In this document: piece by piece, positions 1 to 9,163 of the stretch
How positions within the stretch are numbered: position 1 is the first letter of the stretch
Layout: each line of letters opens with the position of its first letter
Assembly: GCA_023630215.1 (NCBI GenBank)
Contig: JALPRQ010000001.1
Location: forward strand, 186,001 to 250,000
Length of the DNA: 64,000 bases
Direction: 5' to 3'
Source of the DNA: Rhodobacteraceae bacterium NBU2976
Lineage (GTDB): Bacteria > Pseudomonadota > Alphaproteobacteria > Rhodobacterales > Rhodobacteraceae
Made by a program: the position numbers and the translations under genes
Notes under the pieces: generated by a model
The model's database searches: none
Seen by the model: the letters and a program-made list of their open reading frames with translations, nothing else
Told to the model about the DNA's origin: nothing

Positions 1-2
1 AC

Positions 3-272
3 GCGCGAACCGATGCACCGCTGGATGAATCCCTGTTCATGTTGCTGATAAACGAAGAGGGTCAGTTCCAGCCCGCTAAGGTCGCCGGATTGGGGCGGTT
101 GGGGCGGTTCGTGGCCATGTCAGCCGGCGATATCGATGGCGATGGCGATACGGATATCGCGCTGGCCAACATGGCATTTGGCCCCTATGGCCCGATGACG
201 GTCTCGTCCGATTTGCAAAAACAATGGTTGGCGGGTCCGGCAGTGGTTTTGCTGCGCAATGAGCTGCGATGA
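3..272 (+). CDS. FG-GAP/VCBS repeat protein, C-terminal fragment
   Basis: The frame is open from the left edge of the window to a TGA at 270-272, giving the last 89 residues of a larger protein. It holds a calcium-binding-loop repeat, GDIDGDGDTDIALAN, typical of FG-GAP/VCBS beta-propeller blades in secreted or surface proteins. The tail (AVVLLRNEL) also resembles the end of a propeller blade. Start, signal peptide and total length lie outside the window, so no specific function can be given. Confidence 0.6.
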   Translation, partial: ARTDAPLDESLFMLLINEEGQFQPAKVAGLGRLGRFVAMSAGDIDGDGDTDIALANMAFGPYGPMTVSSDLQKQWLAGPAVVLLRNELR

Positions 273-552
273 AGGCGGCTGTCCTGTCTTGCAGAATTTC
301 GTTCCAGTTTCTGCTATATCCCAATGATTGCGTAGGCACTTGACGATTCGGATAATTGTGCCGTAAAAGGCGCTGGAAAATACGTCAGTATATGCGACGT
401 TTTTTTGGGAGTGAACGCGGTTGCAACCCTCGGCATGCTTACCACCCGGTTGGCATGCTTTTGTGACCGCCGGTTTCCGGAAACGGAGGTACCGGTGCAA
501 CGTCAGGGATGGCGGGGAAATCCTGCGCCCTGACCTGAAAAGGAGACGCGAA
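273..552 (+). promoter_or_regulatory. Leader region of the GltB-like gene
   Basis: This 280-base gap holds no convincing gene. An open frame running into the GltB-like gene from 421 would need a TTG start and shows no family similarity. A possible sigma-70 promoter is TTGACG at 340-345 with TAAAAG at 364-369 (18-base spacer). A small hairpin, ACGTC at 382-386 with GACGT at 396-400 followed by seven T, could end the upstream transcript or act as an attenuator. The nonamer GGCATGCTT occurs twice (432-440 and 452-460). A perfect 12-base palindrome lies at 473-484. The ribosome-binding site AGGAG at 541-545 decides the GTG start at 553. Confidence 0.35.
473..484. promoter_or_regulatory. Palindrome GTTTCCGGAAAC, candidate operator
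   Basis: A perfect inverted repeat, GTTTCC directly abutting GGAAAC, lies 69 bases upstream of the GltB-like start. The same half-sites separated by four bases occur upstream of gcvT at 34642-34657. A shared regulator is possible, but the different spacing argues for caution. Confidence 0.35.
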
Positions 553-3500
553 GTGGCAGAGCGCAATAACACGCACGGTCTTTATGACCACAGCCTTGAC
601 AAAGATAGCTGTGGAGTCGGCTTCATCACTCGAAAATCGGGTGAGCAGACTCATGACGTGTTGCGAAAGGCCCATGAAGCACTGTGCACCATTCCGCATC
701 GCGGCGGGATGAGCGCCGAGGGCGTTGGTGACGGTGCTGGCGTCAATGTGGATTTGCCGGTGCATTTTTTCCGTAAAGTCACCGGTGATTTCGATCTGAA
801 AGAGGGCGATTTCGGCGTCGCGAACTTCTTTTACCCAAAAGATGCGGCGCACAATGTCAACGCGCAGAATCTGATCGACAAATCCCTTCATGATCAGGGA
901 CTTAAAGTCATTTTACACCGCGATGTTCCGGTCGAGGAATCCGCTGTGCGTCCCGCAGCGCTGAAATATCTTCAGCGCATTCGCCAGTTCGTATTTCTGC
1001 GCCCCGAAGGGGCGTCGGATCGAGCCTTTGACAAGGCGATCTACGAAGCGCAGTTGGCGGTCGAATCCGAAGCCTATTATCGCGACGATCTGGCGGGATT
1101 GTCGCCCTTGTCCATGTCAGCGCGCACGATGGTCTATAAGGGTCGTCTGAATTCAAACGAGGTCATCCCCTATTTCAAGGACCTAGGTGACAAGGATTTC
1201 GCCATCCGTTCGTTGTTTTTCCATACGCGGTTTTCGACCAACACCGAACCGCAGTCCGCGACGGCGCAGCCATTCCATACACTGGCGCACAATGGCGAGT
1301 TGAACACTGACAAGAAGAACCGCCTGTCCGAAGCCGCGATCGCCCATATGAACCAGCGCCGGATTTACGCGCCTAAAGGCCAATCGGATTCGGCGCGGTT
1401 GGATCAAACCGTTCAGCGTCGGTTGATCGAAGACGATATGGATCTGGTCACCGCCATCGTTGCGATGATGCCGCCTGCTTGGGAAAATGACAGTCGCATG
1501 TCCGAAGATGTACGGGTGATGCTGGAATATTTTTCGCTCTACGAAGAGAAAAACGACGGTCCGGCTGCTGTCATTTTCGGCGACGGAAAAGTTGTCGGCG
1601 CCCGTCTCGACCGATTGGGTTTGCGCCCGTTGCGTTCGGTCGAAACCGAAGACTATCTGTGCGTGATGTCCGAAGCCGGACAGATCGATTTCCCACCTGA
1701 AAGCGTGCTGCGCCGCGGTCGTATCGAAGCAGGAGGCATGATCGTTTATGACCATGTTCGCAAACGGTCCTATGACTCGGTCGAAGCGCTGGAAATGCTG
1801 GCGAAGAAGCAGAATTATCGGAGGCTTCTGGAAGACGCACGGATCAACCTGAGTGACCTGCCTGTTGCTGATCGCCCCGGCGTTCATAAGGGCGACTTCA
1901 ATGATGCACAGCGTTGGGTTGCCTACTCGCTTAATCAGGAAAGCTTCCGGTTCATGATGGATCCGATGCTGGCGGGCGGGGAACGGATTTCCGCGATGGG
2001 CTATGGGGTTGCGATCAACGCGCTGACCGATCTGGAAGGCGGGATGGCGAAATATTTCTCGCAGCGCTTTGCGCAGGTGACGAACCCACCTCTCGATTCC
2101 ATTCGCGAGGCGGACGGCATGACCCTGCGCGTGGCATTAGGCGCGCGTCCGCATTTCAATCAGGGTCCGACGAAACAGATTGTTATCCCAACGCCAATCC
2201 TGTCCTCGATTGATCTGGCGACGATCCGTCAACAAAATGATGTGCCCGTCGCCGAAGTTCCGATTATTTACCCGATTGATCACGGGGCTGACGCCAAGAC
2301 ACAGCAGGCACAGATGATCGAAGTGGTCGAGAAAATCTGTGACGACATCGCTACGATCGCCAAGGCGCAGGGCGGGATCATCATCCTGTCTGATTCCGGA
2401 ATCGACAGTGCGCATGCGCCGGTTCCGTTGCTTCTGATCATTGCTGCGGCAAACCAGCGACTGATTGACCGTGGACTGCGATTCCGTGTGTCATTGATTG
2501 CGGAAAGCGGTCAAATTGCCTCGTCCCATCAAATCGCGACGGCCCTTGGTTTCGGCGCGTCGGCCGTCATGCCGATTAGCGTCGAATTGCGGGCACGCTC
2601 GCAAAACGGACAAAAGGCCGATCAGATCAAAGCCATGAAAGCCTTTATCAAGGCGGCCAACAAGTCGCTGATGAAGACCATGGGTAAGGTCGGGTTGTGC
2701 ACGGCGGAAAGCTATATCGGCGGTGAATTCTTCGAACCGAACTTCTTTGACACAAATGATGGTCCGCTGGCGAAATACTTCCCCAACATGGTCTCGCCAG
2801 TGGGGGGCGTCGGCTTTGCCGAGGTCGTTCACAGCAACGCAGAATGGCACAAGATGGCCCTAACGGTAACGGATGAAAATTCGATCCCGCTATTGGGCTT
2901 GTTCAAGGAACGCTCGGAAGGGGCGGGCCATTCCTATGGCAATACGGCGGTGCGTGGGTTCACCGAAATGACCGAAGAAGAAATCGCGGCACCTGACGGT
3001 AAAAACACCGCAGACGAAGCGGATGCGGATGTCATGCGGCTGATGACGATTTCGAAACTGGATGACGCCTATGGCATGGGCGCGGACAGTTACCGCACCA
3101 CCAGTTTCGAAAAGCGCACGCCCGAGCAGATCGACAATTTCAAGATGACGCCAGCCTACAAATCCTTCATCCAGATGATGGACAAGGAACGGGCGAAACG
3201 CCCGGCGGCCCTGCGCGATGTTCTGGCCTTCCCGGCAGAAGTGAACTGGATCCGAACGGCCGAGGAATTCACCAAGGAATTGTTCCGGCATGATCTGGTT
3301 GGCAATGACAGTTTTCTGGTTCGTGGCCTGTCATCGGAGCGTGATGGCGAATATTTCAAGCTGACGCTGATCGCGCAGAAAGGCGTGAAGGAAAAACGCA
3401 TTCTGGCCCTGCAAGCGGCGCTGGAAGCCAAATTTGGGGACGAGCTGTCAGACCCATCGATTGAAGGCGTAACATTGCGTGTCAAGGCAACCGGGATGGC

Positions 3501-6042
3501 GGAAAGCTATTTCAGCCGGATCGTGCCCGCGCAACCCTCCATCGACGTGGCCGAGGTGCAGCCAGCATCCGAAATCACGCAAACGATTGCATCCGGCGCG
3601 ATGAGCCACGGCGCATTGGTCGCACCTGCGCACGAAGCGGTTGCCCATGGCACGAATATGGTTGGGGGCTATTCCAACTCGGGCGAAGGGGGCGAGCATT
3701 TCAGCCGCTATAACACCATTCGCGCCAGCCGGATCAAGCAGCTGGCCTCGGGCCGGTTTGGGGTCTGGACGGGTTATCTTGCCGATCCGATGCTGGAAGA
3801 GCTGGAAATCAAAATCGCGCAGGGCGCCAAGCCCGGCGAAGGCGGTCAGTTGCCTGGTGCCAAGGTTGACGTGGAAATCGCGGCAGCCCGTGGGGGCACG
3901 CCGGGTGTCGAGCTGATCAGTCCACCGCCGCACCATGATACCTATTCAATCGAGGATTTGGGCCAGCTGATCCATGACGCAAAAGCCGCACGGGTTCGGG
4001 TGATTGTGAAGCTGGTCTCGTCCGAAGGGATTGGCACAATTGCGGTTGGTGTCGCGAAAGCCGGTGCTGACGTGATTAACGTGGCCGGAAACACCGGTGG
4101 CACGGGTGCTGCGGCGGTGACAAGTTTGAAAAACTCGGGCCGCTCGGCCGAGATAGGTTTGGCCGAGGTGCATCAAGCCCTGTGCGCGAACGGGTTGCGG
4201 GAAAAAGTCATCCTGCGCTGTTCGGGTGCACATCAGACCGGCAGTGACCTGGTAAAATCCGCGCTGCTGGGTGGAGATTCCTTCGAATTTGGCACCACTG
4301 CGTTGATGATGCTGAAATGCGTCATGGCGAAAAACTGCAACATCAAATGCCCCGCTGGCCTGACCACCAACGCCGAAGCGTTCGAAGGTGATCCACGCGC
4401 GTTGGCGCAATATCTGATGAATCTGGCGCATGAGGTGCGGTATATTCTGGCAAAGCTGGGATTCAAATCCTTGCGTGAAGCCCGTGGGCGGTCGGATTAC
4501 TTGCATCTTCTGAAGCACAAGAATGCCGTGGGTCAGTTGGACCTGCGCGACATGCTGAAAGTGGTGCCTGAAGTCAAAGTCGAAAATCCGGTTTATCTGG
4601 AGAAAAACTTTGATGTCGACGACATGCTGTTGGCGGAATTCAAAAAGCAGGTGATCGAGGGCAAAGCTGAACGCGCAGTTCTGGCGGACGGGCTGAAGCT
4701 CAATAACCGTAACAAAACGGTTGGCGGTCAGTTGTCCATCGACATCGAACGCATGCTGCAATGGGAGCTGTCGGCAGACGAAGTGAACGCCCTGCCCGCC
4801 GCCTATATTGATGATCGTGGCCGCCGGATGCTGAAGCAGGAATCGGTGGTCGTGAAAACGACAGGGTCAGCGGGGCAATCCTATGCCGCGTTTAATAACC
4901 TTGGGATCATCATGGACCATACCGGGACCTGCAACGACGGGGTTGGCAAAGCCGCAACGGGCGGGATTATCGTCATCCACTCGCCAGGGGGTGGGACGGA
5001 CGAGAACTATCTCGTTGGCAACTTTGCGCTGTTTGGGGCGACAGGCTCGCGTCTGTTTGTCGAAGGCGGTGCGGGCGACCGGTTCGGGGTTCGCAATTCG
5101 GGGGCGACGGCGGTGGTCGAAGGCGTGGGCGATTTCTGCGCGGAATATATGACCAACGGCGCGATCCTGAACCTGGGCGAGTTTGGCAAAGGGTTCTGCA
5201 ACGGGATGTCTGGGGGCGTCGCCTATCAATATGACCCGTATAACCAGCTGTCGAAACTCTACAGTGCAGATTCCGTGAAACTGCATGATCTGGATGGCGA
5301 CAATGACCGTGCGGCCCTGCACCGTCAGGCTGTTAAGCTTCTGTTGGAACGTCATGTCCATTGGACCGGATCAGCCAAGGCACAATTCATTCTGGACAAT
5401 TGGGATGAAGAGGTACGCCATTTCCGCTTTGCCACGCCGCTGGCGCTTGAGACCTATCAGAACTATGAAGCCATTCTGAAAGCCAATACCCGCAAGGATT
5501 TGGTAGATGAATTGGCCAAGGCGCTGGTGGGCTATCAGATCCGCAAGTTCAAACTGGCCTATCGCGACGGGTTGCCGATCGCCGATGGCAAAATCCCGAC
5601 AATGGGAGGGGACGCGAACCTGATCAATGTGCTGGTGAACAATTATGCTGTTCAGAACATGGCCGAACAAATCGTGCGTGGTCGTTATAAAAACATGCCG
5701 GAACCGACCGACGCGCAATTGAACGAAGGTATCCGCAAGCTGATCCTGACCGAGGATTTCACGCTGGTTCAGCGTCTCGCCTCTTTCGCGAAAAAGGCGC
5801 TGGAAGGTTTCGCCGATCTGGAAATCGCCGTGCTGATTTCGGATAAACGTATCCGCGATTACAAAACCGCGCTGGCAAACCGGAACAACCTGTTGCAGGA
5901 AAGTTTCGGCACGCATGGCTGGATCATCATGCAGGATCGCATCAACCGCGAGGCCATGGGCACCATTCCCGATTTCGAAGCGCTGTTTGCCACCGCCTCG
6001 GCCCGTGAGATGGTCAAGCTGATGAGTGCGCAAAATGTTTGA
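553..6042 (+). CDS. gltB: GltB-like glutamate synthase large subunit, long form
   Basis: The 1829-residue product has the glutamate synthase order. A class II glutamine amidotransferase comes first, with nucleophile Cys20 in SCGVGFI after a short propeptide; the ammonia-site motifs HTRFSTNT and HNGELNT lie near 224-250. A central domain, an FMN barrel (GAKPGEGGQLPG from about 1091, SPPPHHDTYSIEDL) and a GXGXG helix domain (about 1435-1580) follow. It would transfer glutamine amide nitrogen to 2-oxoglutarate. Usual GltB is about 1500 residues. This one has an extra segment before the FMN domain and about 195 extra residues after the normal C-terminal motif HWTGSAKAQFIL. Iron-sulfur cysteines are C1256, C1262 and C1266, one residue closer than the usual CX5CX4C. 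GTG start with AGGAG eight bases upstream. No gltD follows; a diflavin reductase does. Confidence 0.8.
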   Translation: MAERNNTHGLYDHSLDKDSCGVGFITRKSGEQTHDVLRKAHEALCTIPHRGGMSAEGVGDGAGVNVDLPVHFFRKVTGDFDLKEGDFGVANFFYPKDAAHNVNAQNLIDKSLHDQGLKVILHRDVPVEESAVRPAALKYLQRIRQFVFLRPEGASDRAFDKAIYEAQLAVESEAYYRDDLAGLSPLSMSARTMVYKGRLNSNEVIPYFKDLGDKDFAIRSLFFHTRFSTNTEPQSATAQPFHTLAHNGELNTDKKNRLSEAAIAHMNQRRIYAPKGQSDSARLDQTVQRRLIEDDMDLVTAIVAMMPPAWENDSRMSEDVRVMLEYFSLYEEKNDGPAAVIFGDGKVVGARLDRLGLRPLRSVETEDYLCVMSEAGQIDFPPESVLRRGRIEAGGMIVYDHVRKRSYDSVEALEMLAKKQNYRRLLEDARINLSDLPVADRPGVHKGDFNDAQRWVAYSLNQESFRFMMDPMLAGGERISAMGYGVAINALTDLEGGMAKYFSQRFAQVTNPPLDSIREADGMTLRVALGARPHFNQGPTKQIVIPTPILSSIDLATIRQQNDVPVAEVPIIYPIDHGADAKTQQAQMIEVVEKICDDIATIAKAQGGIIILSDSGIDSAHAPVPLLLIIAAANQRLIDRGLRFRVSLIAESGQIASSHQIATALGFGASAVMPISVELRARSQNGQKADQIKAMKAFIKAANKSLMKTMGKVGLCTAESYIGGEFFEPNFFDTNDGPLAKYFPNMVSPVGGVGFAEVVHSNAEWHKMALTVTDENSIPLLGLFKERSEGAGHSYGNTAVRGFTEMTEEEIAAPDGKNTADEADADVMRLMTISKLDDAYGMGADSYRTTSFEKRTPEQIDNFKMTPAYKSFIQMMDKERAKRPAALRDVLAFPAEVNWIRTAEEFTKELFRHDLVGNDSFLVRGLSSERDGEYFKLTLIAQKGVKEKRILALQAALEAKFGDELSDPSIEGVTLRVKATGMAESYFSRIVPAQPSIDVAEVQPASEITQTIASGAMSHGALVAPAHEAVAHGTNMVGGYSNSGEGGEHFSRYNTIRASRIKQLASGRFGVWTGYLADPMLEELEIKIAQGAKPGEGGQLPGAKVDVEIAAARGGTPGVELISPPPHHDTYSIEDLGQLIHDAKAARVRVIVKLVSSEGIGTIAVGVAKAGADVINVAGNTGGTGAAAVTSLKNSGRSAEIGLAEVHQALCANGLREKVILRCSGAHQTGSDLVKSALLGGDSFEFGTTALMMLKCVMAKNCNIKCPAGLTTNAEAFEGDPRALAQYLMNLAHEVRYILAKLGFKSLREARGRSDYLHLLKHKNAVGQLDLRDMLKVVPEVKVENPVYLEKNFDVDDMLLAEFKKQVIEGKAERAVLADGLKLNNRNKTVGGQLSIDIERMLQWELSADEVNALPAAYIDDRGRRMLKQESVVVKTTGSAGQSYAAFNNLGIIMDHTGTCNDGVGKAATGGIIVIHSPGGGTDENYLVGNFALFGATGSRLFVEGGAGDRFGVRNSGATAVVEGVGDFCAEYMTNGAILNLGEFGKGFCNGMSGGVAYQYDPYNQLSKLYSADSVKLHDLDGDNDRAALHRQAVKLLLERHVHWTGSAKAQFILDNWDEEVRHFRFATPLALETYQNYEAILKANTRKDLVDELAKALVGYQIRKFKLAYRDGLPIADGKIPTMGGDANLINVLVNNYAVQNMAEQIVRGRYKNMPEPTDAQLNEGIRKLILTEDFTLVQRLASFAKKALEGFADLEIAVLISDKRIRDYKTALANRNNLLQESFGTHGWIIMQDRINREAMGTIPDFEALFATASAREMVKLMSAQNV

Positions 6043-6055
6043 TAGAGAGAATCCG

Positions 6056-7804
6056 ATGAAACAGCCGTTTGTTCCCGCGAATTCGCCGTTCAATCATGAT
6101 CAGCAAAGCTGGCTGGCCGGCTTCTTTGCCGGTCTGCAATCGCAGATGATGGGCGGCGCTGATGCCGACAGCGGCGAAGGGGTGCTGACCGTTAACATTT
6201 TGTTCGGCACACAAACCGGAAATGCCGAGTCGCTGGCCGAAGATATTGCGGGCAAGTTGGGCGCGGCGGGTATGCGGCCAGTCCTGTCCGGCCTGGACGA
6301 TGTGGAGATGGAAGCGTTGGCGGCGATGGACACGGTTCTGATCGTGACATCCACCTATGGCGAAGGCGAAATGCCCGACAATGCACAGCTGTTCTGGGAC
6401 GCGCTGAAATCCGAAGACGCCCCACGTATGGAAAATATGCGTTACGCGGTGCTTGCGTTGGGTGACACGGGTTACGACGAATTCTGCGAGGCCGGAAAGC
6501 AAATCGACATTCGTCTGGGTCAGTTGGGTGCTCAGCATTTACATTCTCGCGCCGATTGCGACGTTGATTACGAAGATATGGCGAACGAGTGGACCGACGC
6601 GGTTCTGGTCGAACTGGACAATCTGCGCGAGGCGCTAGGTCTGTCTGCGGACGCCACCGCTGTCGAGGTTGCGCCGAAGGTCGACAAATCGAAATGGTCG
6701 CGCAAGAATCCGTTTACAGCGCCTGTTTCGGTCAACCGCCTGTTGTCGGGCGAAGGCTCGGCCAAGGAAATCCGCCATTATGAGATCGACCTAACCGACG
6801 GCCCACGGTACGAGGCTGGCGATGCACTGGGCGTGATCCCGTTCAATGACCGCGCCTTGGTCGAGGCGTGGCTGGAACGGCTGAACCTGTCACATGACAC
6901 GGCGGTCCCGGGCTTCGAGGGGTCGCTGGGCGAGCTGATGCACAGCCATTTCGAAATCTCGACCCCGTCGACGACATTCATGAAGGCCGTGGCCGAACGC
7001 GCGAAGGACGAGCACCTGACGCATATTCTGGAGCATGGGGACAAGGAGGCGCTGGAGGCGTTCCTGTGGAACCATGATGCGCTCGACTATCTGCTGATCT
7101 ATCCGCATGTGAATTTCACCGTGGCCGAGCTTTCGCAAGTCTTGAAGCCGTTGCAGCACCGGGCCTATTCGATCTCGTCCAGTTCGAAACTGACACCCGA
7201 TAGTGTGCATCTGACGATTGCGTCGGTGCGATACAAATCGAACGACCGGATGCATGGCGGCGTAGCGTCGACCTATCTGGCGGACCGTGTGGGTGATGGC
7301 GGGTCGGCCAAGGTGTTCGTGTCGCCTAACAAATCCTTCCGCGTGCCCGAAGATGACAGCGTGCCGATGGTCATGGTTGGACCCGGCACGGGTATCGCAC
7401 CCTTCCGTGCCTTCTTGCAGGAACGTCAGGCCACCGGGGCGAAGGGTATGAACTGGCTGTTCTTTGGCGACCAACACGCGGCGAGCGACTTCATCTATCG
7501 TGACGAGCTGGAAGACATGCAGAAAGCCGGGGTGCTGAGCCGCCTGGACCTTGCCTTCTCACGTGATCAGGAGGCGAAGATTTACGTCCAGAACCGGATG
7601 GTTGAACATGGCAAAGATCTGTTCGCAGCGTTGGAAGATGGCGGACATTTCTATGTCTGTGGCGACGCGACACGTATGGCCAAGGATGTGGATCGGACGC
7701 TGCACGAAATCATCGCCCGCGAAGGTGGCATGAGCGAGGACAGCGCGGTCGACTATGTCAACGCGATGAAGAAATCCAAACGCTATGTGCGCGACGTGTA
7801 TTAA
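6056..7804 (+). CDS. CysJ-like diflavin reductase
   Basis: The 582-residue protein is a flavodoxin fused to a ferredoxin-NADP reductase module, like the flavoprotein of sulfite reductase and cytochrome P450 reductase. The FMN phosphate loop FGTQTGNAES lies at about 50-59. The FAD motif RAYSISSSSK starts near 369, the NADPH motif GPGTGIAPFRAF near 442, and YVCGDATRMAKDV follows. The C-terminus RYVRDVY matches CysJ. It would pass electrons from NADPH through FAD and FMN to a partner. It starts 13 bases after the GltB-like gene with GAGAGA as ribosome-binding site, so the two are almost surely co-transcribed. No CysI haemoprotein gene is present in the window. I infer, but cannot show, that the partner is the GOGAT-like protein. 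About 45 N-terminal residues before the flavodoxin fold have no clear counterpart. Confidence 0.8.
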   Translation: MKQPFVPANSPFNHDQQSWLAGFFAGLQSQMMGGADADSGEGVLTVNILFGTQTGNAESLAEDIAGKLGAAGMRPVLSGLDDVEMEALAAMDTVLIVTSTYGEGEMPDNAQLFWDALKSEDAPRMENMRYAVLALGDTGYDEFCEAGKQIDIRLGQLGAQHLHSRADCDVDYEDMANEWTDAVLVELDNLREALGLSADATAVEVAPKVDKSKWSRKNPFTAPVSVNRLLSGEGSAKEIRHYEIDLTDGPRYEAGDALGVIPFNDRALVEAWLERLNLSHDTAVPGFEGSLGELMHSHFEISTPSTTFMKAVAERAKDEHLTHILEHGDKEALEAFLWNHDALDYLLIYPHVNFTVAELSQVLKPLQHRAYSISSSSKLTPDSVHLTIASVRYKSNDRMHGGVASTYLADRVGDGGSAKVFVSPNKSFRVPEDDSVPMVMVGPGTGIAPFRAFLQERQATGAKGMNWLFFGDQHAASDFIYRDELEDMQKAGVLSRLDLAFSRDQEAKIYVQNRMVEHGKDLFAALEDGGHFYVCGDATRMAKDVDRTLHEIIAREGGMSEDSAVDYVNAMKKSKRYVRDVY

Positions 7805-7961
7805 ATTGTATTTGGCGGGCTGAGGTCTCGATCTTCCCTTGGATTGTCAGGGGTATTTGCACGCGCACCAATTGGCGTAAACCCGCGTAAGTGAACGATG
7901 GATTTCAGACGATCCCATATCAGAACGATCTAGGTCGCCTTGCGCCCGATCAACCAATTGA

Positions 7962-9005
7962 TCAGGCGGCTGCGTAAGCCAGTCGCGCCTGTTTATAGGA
8001 CAAGAGGCGACGGCTGGTTTCGTCCCACAATTGCAGTTTGAAACATTCCAGACTCTCGCGGATCGTCAGGCGTTGCGCTTCGGCCAGAATCGGGTGATCT
8101 CGCAAAACTTCGGTCAGGCGATAGAACGGGATGCGAGCATAAAGGTGATGCACATGGTGAATACCAATATTGGCTGTCAGCCATTGCAGCGGCTGGGGCA
8201 ACACATAGTGCGAGGACCCGTGAAGCGCAGCGTCATGGAGTTGCCAATCCTCTTCCTTGTCCCAAAGCGTATGTTCAAACTGATGCTGAACGTAAAACAG
8301 CCACACCCCGATGGACGCGCCAACAAGGGTTGTCGGGATAAAGATCAGCAACAGAACCTGCCAACCACCTAACCAGGTGATCAAGCCCACGAACAGCGCA
8401 ATCGTCGCATTCGTGCCCATCGCGCTGGTCCAGTATTTCCAGCCAGATTTCATCAGGCCCAATGGCAAGCGGTTTTGCAGGAAAAACAAGTAGAATGGCC
8501 CAAGACCGAACAAAACCAGAGGATTCCGGTAAAGTCGGTATTTTAACCGCCCGAATTTCGACAGGGCCATATATTCAGCGACGGTCAATGTGTGCACATC
8601 CCCCATCCCGCGACGATCCAGATTGCCCGAGGCCGAATGATGCACCGAATGTGTGCGCCGCCAAACGTCATAAGGTGTCAGCGTCAGCACCCCGATCGCG
8701 CGCCCTACCCAGTCACTGACATGCCGATTGGTAAAGAATGAATTGTGCCCGCAATCATGCTGAATGAGGAACAACCGGACAAGGAATATGCCGTTGACAA
8801 CCGCGATACCCAGGGCCAGCCAATAGCTATATTGCAAGACCCACCACGCAAATGCCCAAAGCGCGATAAACGGCGCCAGACTGACAAACAGCTCGAACGA
8901 GCTACGCAGGATATTCGGGTTACGATATTTTGCGAGGATTTTGATCCAATCGCGCGCGGCAAGCGCTGTATCATCAGCAGCTTCAAGTGGGGTATTAGAC
9001 GTCAT
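7962..9005 (-). CDS. Membrane fatty acid desaturase
   Basis: The 347-residue integral membrane protein carries the three histidine boxes of diiron acyl-lipid desaturases: HDCGH (83-87), HSVHH (119-123) and HHVHH (283-287). Hydrophobic segments flank the first box and sit near 170 and 205-235. Such enzymes introduce a cis double bond into membrane fatty acids with oxygen and an electron donor, which often tunes fluidity in the cold. The ATG at 9005 is preferred to an upstream TTG because the extra 24 residues look unrelated to the family. It is divergent from the propeller gene at 9164. Regioselectivity (delta-9, delta-12 or omega-3) cannot be read from the sequence. Confidence 0.85.
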   Translation of the reverse strand: MTSNTPLEAADDTALAARDWIKILAKYRNPNILRSSFELFVSLAPFIALWAFAWWVLQYSYWLALGIAVVNGIFLVRLFLIQHDCGHNSFFTNRHVSDWVGRAIGVLTLTPYDVWRRTHSVHHSASGNLDRRGMGDVHTLTVAEYMALSKFGRLKYRLYRNPLVLFGLGPFYLFFLQNRLPLGLMKSGWKYWTSAMGTNATIALFVGLITWLGGWQVLLLIFIPTTLVGASIGVWLFYVQHQFEHTLWDKEEDWQLHDAALHGSSHYVLPQPLQWLTANIGIHHVHHLYARIPFYRLTEVLRDHPILAEAQRLTIRESLECFKLQLWDETSRRLLSYKQARLAYAAA

Positions 9006-9163
9006 CAAACTGCCGATCTCGTTTTGTTGAGCACACAGATAATCATTCAGCGCTATTATGCAAAGCTTAATGAGCAATCGCGGCGAATTTGTCGCGGAAA
9101 TGTGGCCGGCTGATGTAAGATTGGCGGGAATCTAATAGATTGTCTGAAACAGGAGGCTTCTGG

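Noticed and set aside
382-406. Strong terminator before the GltB-like gene
   Set aside because: The stem has only five pairs with a nine-base loop; the seven T are suggestive, so it is noted in the leader but not called a terminator.
421-552. In-frame extension of the GltB-like gene
   Set aside because: It needs a TTG start, shows no family similarity, contains palindromes, and AGGAG before the GTG at 553 gives a better start.
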